DNA from: Pseudolabrys sp.
Lineage (GTDB): Bacteria > Pseudomonadota > Alphaproteobacteria > Rhizobiales > Xanthobacteraceae
Assembly (NCBI GenBank): GCA_022841665.1
Contig: JALHRB010000025.1
Coordinates: 1-49,136 of the forward strand
Length of the DNA stretch: 49,136 nt
Reading direction: 5' to 3'
Under the pieces are notes generated by a model. That model searched no databases, was not told the origin of the DNA, and saw nothing but the letters and a program-made list of their open reading frames with translations. Positions 23,621 through 32,047 of this stretch are shown in pieces; within the stretch, counting starts at the first letter, position 1; each line of letters begins with the position of its first letter. The translations under genes were made by a program, and so were the position numbers.

Positions 23621-25945
23621 ATGACCGTATCCCCTGCCGCCCGCAGCAAGCATGAACCGCGCGTCGAGGACGACGCCTTGGTGCGGGGCGCCGGCCGCTT
23701 CATGGACGACCCGCGGCTGCCGAACCAGGCCTATGCCGCCTTCGTGCGCTCGCCGCATGCCCACGCGCGCGTGCTCAAGGTCGATAGCGACGCCGCCCGC
23801 AAGGCCAAGGGCGTGCTGGCGGTGCTCACCGGCGAGGACATGAAGGCGGCGAATGTCGGCAGCGTGTCGCGCCATCCGCCGGTGGTCGGCCGCGGCGGCG
23901 CCAAGATGGTCATGCCGTTCCGGCCGTCGCTCTGCGCCGAGAAGGCCATGCATGTCGGCGACCCGGTCGCCATGGTGGTGGCGGAAACCTTGAGCGCCGC
24001 GCTCGACGCCGCCGATCTGGTGGTCGTCGACTACGAGGAGCTGACGCCGGTCATCACGCTGGCGGATTCGATGGCGGCGAAGACGCAGCTGCACGCCGAC
24101 GTGCCCGGCAATCTGCTCGTGGACTGGCCGGGTCCGGTGGCGGACGAGAAGAATCCCGCCGAAGTCGAAAGCATCATCGCCAAGGCGCCGCACGTGGCGA
24201 AGGTCTCGGTCGCCAACCAGCGCATGGTGGTGGCGTCGATGGAGACGCGCGGCGCCACCGGCGTCTACGACAAGGAGAAGGACGCTTACACGCTGTACGC
24301 CTGCTCGCAGGGCGCCGACTCGCTGCGCGGCCAGGGCGCCGCCATCATGGGCGTGCCGCCCGACAAGCTGCGCGTCATCACCGAGGACGTCGGCGGCGCC
24401 TTCGGCATGAAGACGCCGGTTTATCCGGAATATCCGGCGCTGCTCGTCGCCGCCAAAAAGCTCGGCCGCCCGGTGCGCTGGCAATCGACGCGCTCGGAAG
24501 CCTTCCTCACCGACACGCAGGCGCGCGACACGCTCACCCATGTCGAGCTGGCCTTCGACGAGAAGGGCAAGTTCCTCGCCGTGCGCATGCGCCATTTGTG
24601 CAACCAGGGCGCCTATGTTTCGACCGCCGGCGTCAACATCAATACCAACAACTTCGCGCGCTGCGTGCCCGGCATGTACCGCATTCCGAAGGCGGACGTG
24701 TCGGTGGCCTGCTACTTCTCCAACACCGTGCCGATCGGCCCCTATCGCGGCGCCGGCCGCCCCGAGGCCAACTACGCGCTCGAGCGCGCGGTGGAGGAAG
24801 CCGCGCGCATGCTCGGCATGGACCCGCTGCGGCTGCGCAAGAAGAACCTCATCCCGCCGTCGGCCATGCCCTACAAGTCCCCGATCAACACCTATGACAG
24901 CGGGGACTTCCCAGCCATCGTCGAGCAGGCCGAGCAGATGTCGGATTACGCCAATTTCGCCAAGCGCAAGCGCGAGGCGGCCAAGCGCAAGAAGCTGCGC
25001 GGCATCGGCGTCTCCTGCATGCTGGAGCACGCCGGCGCCATGCCGATGGAGGAAGCGTCGATCACCTTCACCGGCGACGACAGGATGGTGCTCGGCATCA
25101 ACGTGCAGTCGACCGGCCAGAGCCACGCCACCGTTTTCCCGCGCGTGCTGGCGAGCCGGCTTGGCATCGCGCCGGACAAAATTCAGCACCGCCACGGCGA
25201 CACCGCATTGGGCTTGACCGGCTTTGCCTCGGTCGGCTCGCGCTCGGCCATGTGCGCCGGCGCCGCCATCGTGAAGGTCGCCGACGTGATGGTGACGAAA
25301 GGCAAAAAAGTCGCCTCCGCGCTGCTGGAGGCCGCCGAGAGCGATATCCAGTACGGCAACGGCGCGTTCACCGTGGTCGGCACCGACCGCAAGATTTCGC
25401 TGTTCGAGACCGCGCGCCGCGCCAAGGAAATGGGCGAAAGCCTCGACAGCAAGGAAAAGGCCGAGGCGCCGCTTACATTCCCCAACGGCTGCCACATCGC
25501 GGAGGTCGAGATCGACCCCGACACCGGCAAGATGGACATCGTCGCCTACACGGCGGTGGACGATCCCGGCGTGATGCTCGATCCCATCGTGGTCGAGGGC
25601 CAGGTGCACGGCAGCCTGTCGCAGGGGCTCGGCCAAGCGCTCACCGAGAACGCGGTCTACGACGCGGCCAGCGGGCAACTCGTCTCCGGCTCGTTCATGG
25701 ACTACGGCATGCCGCGCGCGCACGACATGCCGGTGGAGTTGCGCGAGGCCGTCCATTCGGTGCCGGCGACCACCAACCCGCTCGGCGTCAAAGGTACCGG
25801 CGAGGCCGGCACCACGGCCGCGATCGCGGCGGTGATGAACGCGGTGTCGAACGCGATCCCGAACGGCGCGGCAAATTACATGGAAATGCCGGCGACGCCG
25901 GCAAAGATCTGGGAAGCGTGCCGGAAGGGTATGGCGGGGGAATAG
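23621..25945 (+). CDS. Xanthine dehydrogenase family, molybdopterin-binding large subunit (orphan)
   Basis: 774 residues, typical for the Mo-binding subunit. Conserved parts: VRGAGRFMDD near the N terminus, EDVGGAFGMK (255-264), IGPYRGAGRPEA (372-383) at the Mo-cofactor site, and KGTGEAGTT with Glu728 as the likely base. It lacks the AYRCSFR loop of CO dehydrogenase, so it is a general hydroxylase (aldehyde, nicotinate, benzoyl-CoA type). No [2Fe-2S] subunit or FAD subunit gene is adjacent on either side, which is unusual. Start is ATG 23621; a TTG 39 bases upstream is in frame but has no signal. Confidence 0.88.
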   Translation: MTVSPAARSKHEPRVEDDALVRGAGRFMDDPRLPNQAYAAFVRSPHAHARVLKVDSDAARKAKGVLAVLTGEDMKAANVGSVSRHPPVVGRGGAKMVMPFRPSLCAEKAMHVGDPVAMVVAETLSAALDAADLVVVDYEELTPVITLADSMAAKTQLHADVPGNLLVDWPGPVADEKNPAEVESIIAKAPHVAKVSVANQRMVVASMETRGATGVYDKEKDAYTLYACSQGADSLRGQGAAIMGVPPDKLRVITEDVGGAFGMKTPVYPEYPALLVAAKKLGRPVRWQSTRSEAFLTDTQARDTLTHVELAFDEKGKFLAVRMRHLCNQGAYVSTAGVNINTNNFARCVPGMYRIPKADVSVACYFSNTVPIGPYRGAGRPEANYALERAVEEAARMLGMDPLRLRKKNLIPPSAMPYKSPINTYDSGDFPAIVEQAEQMSDYANFAKRKREAAKRKKLRGIGVSCMLEHAGAMPMEEASITFTGDDRMVLGINVQSTGQSHATVFPRVLASRLGIAPDKIQHRHGDTALGLTGFASVGSRSAMCAGAAIVKVADVMVTKGKKVASALLEAAESDIQYGNGAFTVVGTDRKISLFETARRAKEMGESLDSKEKAEAPLTFPNGCHIAEVEIDPDTGKMDIVAYTAVDDPGVMLDPIVVEGQVHGSLSQGLGQALTENAVYDAASGQLVSGSFMDYGMPRAHDMPVELREAVHSVPATTNPLGVKGTGEAGTTAAIAAVMNAVSNAIPNGAANYMEMPATPAKIWEACRKGMAGE

Positions 25946-25950
25946 ATTAT

Positions 25951-26213
25951 TGTCGTCCCGGGCGAGCGCTCTTGCGCGAGGCCCGGGACCCATACTCCGT
26001 GCCCTCTCGTTACGCTGCGGCGTACTGGATGCCCGCCTTCGCGGGCATGACAGCCAGTTGAAATAAAATGGCCGGGGACTTGCCCCGGCCACCTGCATTT
26101 CAATCCGAACGCCATGCCCGCGAAGGCGGGCATCCAGTAATCACAGGCTCATCGGCTTAAGCCGAAGCGCTGCGGCGTACTGGATGCCCGCTTTCGCGGG
26201 AATGACAGCGTGC
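25951..26213. repeat. Two or more palindromic repeats in tandem between convergent genes
   Basis: Stems: GTCCCGGGC (25955-25963) with GCCCGGGAC (25981-25989); ATGCCCGC-CTTC-GCGGGCAT (26029-26048); ATGCCCGC-GAAG-GCGGGCAT (26114-26133); and a fourth arm at 26184-26200. The linkers CCATACTCCG and CGGCGTACTGG recur at the other copies in this window. Confidence 0.85.
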
Positions 26214-26218
26214 GTGGA

Positions 26219-27646
26219 TTAGCCCTGCGAGATGAACTTGGTGTTCATGTACGCCGTGAGGCCCTCGATGCCGCCTTCGGAGCCGTAGCCACTCTCCTTG
26301 ATGCCGCCGAACGGCGTTTCCGGCGTCGAGATGGCGACGCTGTTGACGCCCACCATGCCGGACTGGATGGCGTCGCCGATGGCGGTCGCGGTCGCGCCGG
26401 AGGACGTAAAGGCGTAGGCCGCAAGCCCGAACGGCAGCGCGTTGGCGCGCTCGACCACCTCGTCGAAGGTCTTGAACGGCACGATCGGCGCCAACGGCCC
26501 GAACGGCTCCTCGGTCATGACCTTCGCGTCGTCCGGCACGTCGGTGATCACCGTCGGCTGGAAGAAGAAGCCCTGGTTGCCGTGGCGCGAGCCGCCGGCG
26601 GCGATCTTGCCGCCGCGGTCCTTGGCGTCGTTGACGAAGGACTCCATGGCGTCGAGCCGGCGCGGATTGGCGAGCGGGCCCATGGTGGTGCCCTTCTCCA
26701 GGCCGTCGCCGAGCTTGATGTTCTTGGCGTATTCGGTGAAACGCGCGACGAACTTGCTGTAGCTCGCCTCCTGCACGTAGAAGCGCGTCGGCGAGATGCA
26801 GACCTGGCCGGCGTTGCGATACTTGAACGCGGCGATGGTGTCGGCCGCCTTCTCCGGATCGGCGTCGGCGAAGACGACGACCGGCGAGTGGCCGCCAAGC
26901 TCCATGGTCGCCTTCTTCATGCCCTTGGCGGCCAGCCCCGCGAGATGCTTGCCGACCGGGATCGAGCCGGTGAAGGAAATCTTCTTCACCAGCGGCGACG
27001 GGATGAGATGCTCGGACACCTCGGCCGGCACGCCGAACACGAGATTGAGCACGCCCGCCGGCACGCCGGCGTCGGCGAAGCACTTCACCAGTTCGAAGCA
27101 GCCGCCCGGCGTCTCTTCCGAGGCCTTGATGATGATCGAGCAGCCGGCCGCCAGCGCGCCGGCGATCTTGCGAACGGGCGTGAGCGTCGGGAAGTTCCAC
27201 GGCGTGAACGCCGCCACCACGCCGACCGGCTCCTGCAGCACGATCTGGCGCACGCCCTTCTGCCGGCCCGGCACGATGCGGCCGTAGGCGCGGCGGCCTT
27301 CCTCGGCGTACCAGTCGATGATGTCGGCGGAGGTCAGCACTTCGATGCGCGACTCGCCGAAGGCCTTGCCCTGCTCCAGCGTCTGCACGGTGGCGACGCG
27401 CTCGGCGCGCTCGCGCAGCAGGTCGGCGGCCTTGCGCAAGATCTTGGAGCGGTCGTAGGCCGACATGGCCTTCCAGACGAGGAAGCCCTTCTGCGCGGCT
27501 TCCAGCGCGGCGTCGAGGTCGGCCTTGCTGGCGTGCGGCAGCGCGCCGAGCGCCTTGCCGGTGGCCGGGTTGATGACGTCCTCGCCCTTGCGGCCTGCGC
27601 CGTTAAGCCATTTTCCGTCGATGAAAAGAGAAAGCTCGGTGTACAT
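26219..27646 (-). CDS. NAD(P)-dependent aldehyde dehydrogenase (succinate-semialdehyde type)
   Basis: 475 residues, full-length ALDH. FTPWNFPTL (148-156) with catalytic Asn151, KASEETP (Lys174 for cofactor), FTGSIPVG (225-232), general base Glu249 (MELGGHSP) and nucleophile Cys283 (GQVCISP). KASEETP and the GQVC context fit succinate/glutarate-semialdehyde or glycolaldehyde-type enzymes. It should oxidise an aldehyde produced in the neighbouring pathway. The gene is flanked on both sides by palindromic repeats, so it is probably transcribed alone. Confidence 0.9.
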   Translation of the reverse strand: MYTELSLFIDGKWLNGAGRKGEDVINPATGKALGALPHASKADLDAALEAAQKGFLVWKAMSAYDRSKILRKAADLLRERAERVATVQTLEQGKAFGESRIEVLTSADIIDWYAEEGRRAYGRIVPGRQKGVRQIVLQEPVGVVAAFTPWNFPTLTPVRKIAGALAAGCSIIIKASEETPGGCFELVKCFADAGVPAGVLNLVFGVPAEVSEHLIPSPLVKKISFTGSIPVGKHLAGLAAKGMKKATMELGGHSPVVVFADADPEKAADTIAAFKYRNAGQVCISPTRFYVQEASYSKFVARFTEYAKNIKLGDGLEKGTTMGPLANPRRLDAMESFVNDAKDRGGKIAAGGSRHGNQGFFFQPTVITDVPDDAKVMTEEPFGPLAPIVPFKTFDEVVERANALPFGLAAYAFTSSGATATAIGDAIQSGMVGVNSVAISTPETPFGGIKESGYGSEGGIEGLTAYMNTKFISQG

Positions 27647-27713
27647 GCAAGAACCTCGTTACCCGGGATGATCGTTGGCGGTGGATAGCACTTTCATGCA
27701 GGGCGGGCCACCC

Positions 27714-27840
27714 TCGCCTCGTGTCCCGGACGCGGTGCAGCACGAAGTGATGCACCGCAGATCCGGGACCTTGCTTCATCGGGACCCGGGTCTGCATCGC
27801 ACCACTCCGCTTCGCTACGTGCTGCGCTGCGCCCGGGGAA
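27714..27840. repeat. Palindromic repeat between the ALDH and SDR genes
   Basis: GTCCCGGA (27723-27730) pairs with TCCGGGAC (27772-27779), and inside it GCGGTGCA (27732-27739) pairs with TGCACCGC (27751-27758). A second degenerate half follows to about 27838. Confidence 0.75.
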
Positions 27841-27856
27841 CGTCGGCGGGTGACGG

Positions 27857-28615
27857 TTACGCTCCCAGATAAGCCCCGCCATTGGCGTGGATGCTCTGGC
27901 CGGTGACGTAGCGCGCGGCCGGGCTGCACAGGAAGCGCACCACGGCGGCGACGTCGTCGGGCGTGCCGCGCTCTCCCGTAATGGTCGAATGGGTGAGATG
28001 GTGCTGCGGCTCCGGCGCGTCCTTCGGCCGCGGCGTGCCGATGAGGCCCGGCACCACGCAGTTCACGGTGATGTGCGCGTCGGCAAGATCGTGCGCCAGC
28101 GCGCGCGTGAAGCCGACGAGGCCGGCCTTTGCGGTAACAACATGGGCGCGGTCTTTGGCGCCGGTATGCGCGCTCAAGCCGCCGATATTGACCACGGCGC
28201 CCTGCCCGCTTTGCTTGAGCGCCGGCAGGCAGGCCTTGACGCAGTGGAAGGCGCTGTCGAGCGTCGCATCCATCACTTTGCGCCAGTCGGCATACGTCAT
28301 CTTCTCGAACGCCATCTCGCCGCGCAGCGCCGCGTTGTTGATCAGGAAGTCGAGCCGGCCGAACTGCTTCAGCGCGGCCTCGGCCAGCGCGGCGGCCGTG
28401 CGCGGATCGGCCACGTCGCCGATGACGGCGAAGGCCTTGCCGCCGGCGGATTGAATCTCGCCCACCACTTTGTCGGCTTCGACATTGTTCGAGCGGACAT
28501 TGACGACGACCGCCGCGCCGCCGCGCGCGAGCTGCAGCGCGATGGCGCGCCCGATGTTGCGGCCGGCGCCGGTGACGATGGCCACGCGGCCCTGTAGTTC
28601 TTTTTGTCCAGTCAC
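27857..28615 (-). CDS. Short-chain dehydrogenase/reductase family protein lacking the active-site Tyr
   Basis: 252 residues with the SDR Rossmann fold: VAIVTGAGRNIGRAIALQLA (cofactor loop, 11-30), LINNAALRG (NNA motif), and C-terminal NCVVPGLIGT. At the catalytic YxxxK site the sequence is RAHVVTAKAG: Lys163 is present but Val159 occupies the Tyr position; Ser148 is retained. His158 next to it could stand in, or the protein may have a changed activity. A longer frame begins at 28726 and an ATG lies at 28636 inside a palindromic repeat, but GGAGGAGAAGG directly before GTG 28615 decides the start. Confidence 0.8.
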   Translation of the reverse strand: MTGQKELQGRVAIVTGAGRNIGRAIALQLARGGAAVVVNVRSNNVEADKVVGEIQSAGGKAFAVIGDVADPRTAAALAEAALKQFGRLDFLINNAALRGEMAFEKMTYADWRKVMDATLDSAFHCVKACLPALKQSGQGAVVNIGGLSAHTGAKDRAHVVTAKAGLVGFTRALAHDLADAHITVNCVVPGLIGTPRPKDAPEPQHHLTHSTITGERGTPDDVAAVVRFLCSPAARYVTGQSIHANGGAYLGA

Positions 28616-28630
28616 GCCCTTCTCCTCCGC

Positions 28631-28733
28631 CGTCATCGTCCGCGAAAGCGGACGATCCAGTACTCCGCAGCATTCATATAAGCCGAAGCCACCGTGTTTA
28701 CTGGGTGCCCCGCTTTCGCGGGGCATGACAGCC
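28631..28733. repeat. Palindromic repeat between the SDR and MmgE/PrpD genes
   Basis: ATCGTCCGC-GAAA-GCGGACGAT (28635-28656), then CCAGTACTCCGCAG, and on the other side TGCCCCGC-TTTC-GCGGGGCA (28706-28725). Same design as the element at 14731-14845, including GTGTTTACTGG before the right arm. Confidence 0.85.
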
Positions 28734-28736
28734 TTA

Positions 28737-30107
28737 CTAGCCTCGCAAACTCGTCAGATCGACTGGCCCATCATAAAGCCTGGCCAACAGTTTGAGCGCG
28801 GCGGCCGCGCGCGCGTCGTCCCAGCCGCCGTGGCGTGCATTGAGCATGAACTTCTCTTCGATGTCCGCGCGCGTCAGCGGCTCGTGCGCGCCGCCGCGGA
28901 AATGCGGTTGCCGTTCTTCGACCACATCGCCGTTATTGAGCACAGCCCGGATATGGCCGGTGAAGTTGTTCGGATAGGGATTATCCGGATCGACGACGTA
29001 ACGGACCTTGGCCGCGAGCGCCAGCACGTCCGGGTCGCGCACGGCCTTCTCGGTGAAAGCATCGAGCCCGACGCCGCCCTTCACGAAACCGGTGGCGAGC
29101 AGGAAGGGCGTGGCGAATTTCGCCGCATAGCCGTTGGGCGGGTGCTGCTTGGCCGCCAGCGGCTCCCACAGCCGGTGCACGGTGCCTTCCGCGACCTCGC
29201 AGACCAATTCCTTCACGTCCGCCGGCTTGATGCCGCGCTCGGCCAGCCGCCTGGCGCAGTCGATGTAAGGATGCGCCATGGTTCCGCAGGGATACGGCTT
29301 GAAGGCCAAGGTCTCGATCACCCAGGTGTCGCCGAAATCGGATAGCGCGCCATAGTCGCCTTTGGTGGTGTGAGCAAAACCATGAAACAGCCCGTGCACG
29401 CCCTCGAACACGGTGCGCGGACCGACGAAGCCGCCGCGCGCCAGCAGCGCCGCGCGCAGGCCCGACTGCGCCGCCCAGCCCGGATGCAGGCGCTTGGTCC
29501 AGGCGCCCTCGGCCAGATATTCGATGATGCCGGAGGCCATGCTGCCGGCGATGCCGAGCGCGTCGACGATCTGCTTGGGCGTAAGCCCGAGCGCCGCGCC
29601 GACGCCCGCCGCCGCGCCCATGGCGCCGAAGATCGCGGTCGGGTGGAAGCCGGCCTTGTGCACGGCCTTCGGCACCACCGTGGACAGCCGGCACATCACC
29701 TCGCTGCCCACCGCGATGCCGACGAGCGCCGCCGCGCCGTCGCGGCCGTGGCGCTCGCAGGCGGCCAGCACCGCCGGCACGATCACCGCCCCGGCATGCA
29801 CCGGCCCGCCTTCGAAAGTGTCGTCGAAATCCTCGCCATGCGCCGCCGTGCCGTTGACGAAGGCCGCGCCCGCGCTGGTCAACGTGCGGGCGTGGCCGAC
29901 GGCGGTGCACGGCCCGTCGTCGTCGAGGCCGGCGAGCGCGCTTTGGATGTAGTCCGCGTTGCGCGCGGTGACGCAGAGGCCGGCGACGTCGATGAGCAAA
30001 TCCTCGCATTTGGCGCGCACCGCCGGCGGCAGGCGCGCGGCGCCAAGCGCGGCGATGCGGCCGGCCAGGCGCTCGGCGACGGAAACTGCTGGAAGCGTTT
30101 CGCTCAT
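28737..30107 (-). CDS. MmgE/PrpD family protein
   Basis: 456 residues, full length. The family includes 2-methylcitrate dehydratase, cis-aconitate decarboxylase and iminodisuccinate epimerase. Recognisable parts: GTAAHGEDFDDTF (residues around 95-107), YLAEGAWTKRLHPGWAAQSG and KPYPCGTMAHPYIDCARRL. It most likely dehydrates or isomerises a tricarboxylate or a related acid. Start ATG 30107 lies eight bases after the stop of the ABC permease gene, so it is the last gene of that operon; a carboxylic-acid or chelate substrate for the transporter is thus plausible. Confidence 0.85.
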   Translation of the reverse strand: MSETLPAVSVAERLAGRIAALGAARLPPAVRAKCEDLLIDVAGLCVTARNADYIQSALAGLDDDGPCTAVGHARTLTSAGAAFVNGTAAHGEDFDDTFEGGPVHAGAVIVPAVLAACERHGRDGAAALVGIAVGSEVMCRLSTVVPKAVHKAGFHPTAIFGAMGAAAGVGAALGLTPKQIVDALGIAGSMASGIIEYLAEGAWTKRLHPGWAAQSGLRAALLARGGFVGPRTVFEGVHGLFHGFAHTTKGDYGALSDFGDTWVIETLAFKPYPCGTMAHPYIDCARRLAERGIKPADVKELVCEVAEGTVHRLWEPLAAKQHPPNGYAAKFATPFLLATGFVKGGVGLDAFTEKAVRDPDVLALAAKVRYVVDPDNPYPNNFTGHIRAVLNNGDVVEERQPHFRGGAHEPLTRADIEEKFMLNARHGGWDDARAAAALKLLARLYDGPVDLTSLRG

Positions 30108-30114
30108 GGGCCGA

Positions 30115-31851
30115 TCATGTGTTGCGCAGGCGGGTTCCGCCAAAGCCGGGCATGCGGTTGACGCCGATCACCACGGCGAAGGTCAGCACCAGCATGGACA
30201 GTCCGAGCACCGAAATCGCGCCAAGTTCGCCGCTTTCCTTGAGATCGAAGATCAGCACGGAAACCACCTTGGTCTCGGAGGTGAACAGCATGATCGCCGC
30301 CGACAGTTCGCGGATGGTTGACACGAATATGAAGCACCATGTTGCAAGCACGTTGGTGCGCAGAAGCGGCGCAGTGATCCGGCGCAACGTCTGCAAGCGG
30401 GTGGCGCCGAGAATCCGGCTGGCGTCCTCGAGCTCCGGGTTGACCGCGCGGAACGCCGATTGCAGTTGCTGGTAGGCGGCGGGCAGCTCGATGGTGACAT
30501 AAGCGATCAGCAGCACCCAGAGCGTGCCGTAAAGCACGAGCGGCGGCCGGGTGTAGCTGAGGAACAGGCCGACGCCGAGCACGATGCCCGGAATAGCGAT
30601 CGGCGCGGTCGCCAGGAAGCCGAGGACGCGATGCCCCGTCACCGCCTGCCGCGCGGTCGCGTAGCCGATGACGAGCGCCAGGACGGTCCCCAGAGTCGCG
30701 GACGCGGCGCCAAGGATGAACGTGTTGTTGAGCGCAAGCTGCGTCGAGGACAGTTCGACGAAGGTGAAATAAATGTTGTGCAGCGTGGCGTTCGCCGGCG
30801 TGACCAGCGTGGTCGCGATCGGCGAGAACGCCGCGTTGAACAGCGCGAAATAGGGCAGAAACAGCGGCAGACTGATCACGGCGACGACGAAGGTCATGGC
30901 CGGCACCGCCAGCCAGCCGAGCTTGATCAGCCGCGGGTCGGCGTTCTTGCCGCCGAGGACGGTATAGCCCTTGCGGCCGAGGATCGTGTGCTGCGCCCGC
31001 AGCAGCATGACGGTGACCACCAGCAGCGGCAGCGAAGCGGCCGCGGCGAGTTCCGGCTGAGGCGGATACTGAAACAAGCTCCAGATCTTGGTGGTCATGG
31101 TGTGGAAGCCGGCGGGCAGCGCCAGGATCGCAGGCGAGCCGAACAGGATCATGGCCTGGAGGAATGCGATGAGGATGCCGGCGAGCAGCGCCGGCAAGGC
31201 GAGCGGGATCGTGACCCGCCGCGCCGTCCTCCAGGTGCCGGCTCCGAGCATCGCGGATGCCTCTTCCATGTCGGCCGGAATGCGGTCGAGCGCATTGGCG
31301 ACCAACACGAAGACATAGGGGAAAGTGTAGCAGGTGATGACGAAGATCAGTCCCGACAGCGAGTAGATGTTGAACAGGTGCTCGTCCTGCGGCGCCCCGG
31401 TAACGAAGCGATAGAGCTGGTTGAGCAGACCGCTGTTGGGCGCGGCGAGGATCTCCCAGGCCACCGCGCCGAGGAACGGCGGCGTCACGAACGAGGCGGT
31501 GACCAGCAGCCGAACCGTCCGGCGGAACGGCATGTCAGTGCGCGCAACCAGCCAGCCCATGGGCGCCGCGACCGCGCAGCACAGAACGGAAGAGCTGACC
31601 GCCACGGTAATCGTCGTGAGGAGCGGATTGACGAAGGCCGGATCCGTGAACAGCGTATAAAAGTGCGCGAGCGTGAAGACGCGGACGTTGCTGGCGGGAT
31701 CGCCGATGGTGACGCTGTAATAGATCAGCCATGAGACCGGAAGAACGACCAGCACGCACAGCACCGCCGCGAAGCCGGCCAGGACCGGCACGGTATAATC
31801 CAACTTGAACTTGGCTCGTTCAGCGGCCTGAGCGGGCAATGCGATGGTCAC
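30115..31851 (-). CDS. ABC transporter permease, fused two-domain FbpB/AfuB type
   Basis: 578 residues with about 12 membrane helices, made of two homologous permease domains. The first EAA loop is EEASAMLGAGTWRTARRVTI and the second EDASRILGATRLQTLRRITA. The fused form is typical for Fe(III)/thiamine/putrescine-like importers (FbpB, ThiP). It acts with the upstream ATPase and binding protein. A 196-base gap (31852-32047) separates it from the binding-protein gene; I see no gene or strong hairpin in that gap, so it may hold an attenuator or simply a leader. Confidence 0.88.
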   Translation of the reverse strand: MTIALPAQAAERAKFKLDYTVPVLAGFAAVLCVLVVLPVSWLIYYSVTIGDPASNVRVFTLAHFYTLFTDPAFVNPLLTTITVAVSSSVLCCAVAAPMGWLVARTDMPFRRTVRLLVTASFVTPPFLGAVAWEILAAPNSGLLNQLYRFVTGAPQDEHLFNIYSLSGLIFVITCYTFPYVFVLVANALDRIPADMEEASAMLGAGTWRTARRVTIPLALPALLAGILIAFLQAMILFGSPAILALPAGFHTMTTKIWSLFQYPPQPELAAAASLPLLVVTVMLLRAQHTILGRKGYTVLGGKNADPRLIKLGWLAVPAMTFVVAVISLPLFLPYFALFNAAFSPIATTLVTPANATLHNIYFTFVELSSTQLALNNTFILGAASATLGTVLALVIGYATARQAVTGHRVLGFLATAPIAIPGIVLGVGLFLSYTRPPLVLYGTLWVLLIAYVTIELPAAYQQLQSAFRAVNPELEDASRILGATRLQTLRRITAPLLRTNVLATWCFIFVSTIRELSAAIMLFTSETKVVSVLIFDLKESGELGAISVLGLSMLVLTFAVVIGVNRMPGFGGTRLRNT

Positions 31852-32047
31852 AAGCTGATTTCCTGGTCGCCATGAACGGCCATTGGCTCTGCGTCATGCC
31901 GAGCTTGCCCCCCGTACGGATCATCCTTCATCGACTTGAAATCCGCGGGCCTGCGGATACCCGGCCTTCTCCACGGTCTGCTCCCTCGCGTCGCGGTGAA
32001 TTCCGTCCCCTCTGCGGAGAACGGTTCGCGCGTCGTGCCGGGACGAC

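Noticed and set aside
23576-26098. 840-codon open frame opposite the molybdopterin hydroxylase
   Set aside because: Antisense shadow with low-complexity His/Arg/Val/Leu composition.
28636-28726. Upstream ATG starts for the SDR gene
   Set aside because: They lie inside a palindromic repeat and lack a Shine-Dalgarno, whereas GTG 28615 has GGAGGAGAAGG before it.
14731-28733. CRISPR array suspected because of many similar repeats
   Set aside because: The repeats are scattered between genes, palindromic and of mixed types, with no regular spacers and no cas genes.
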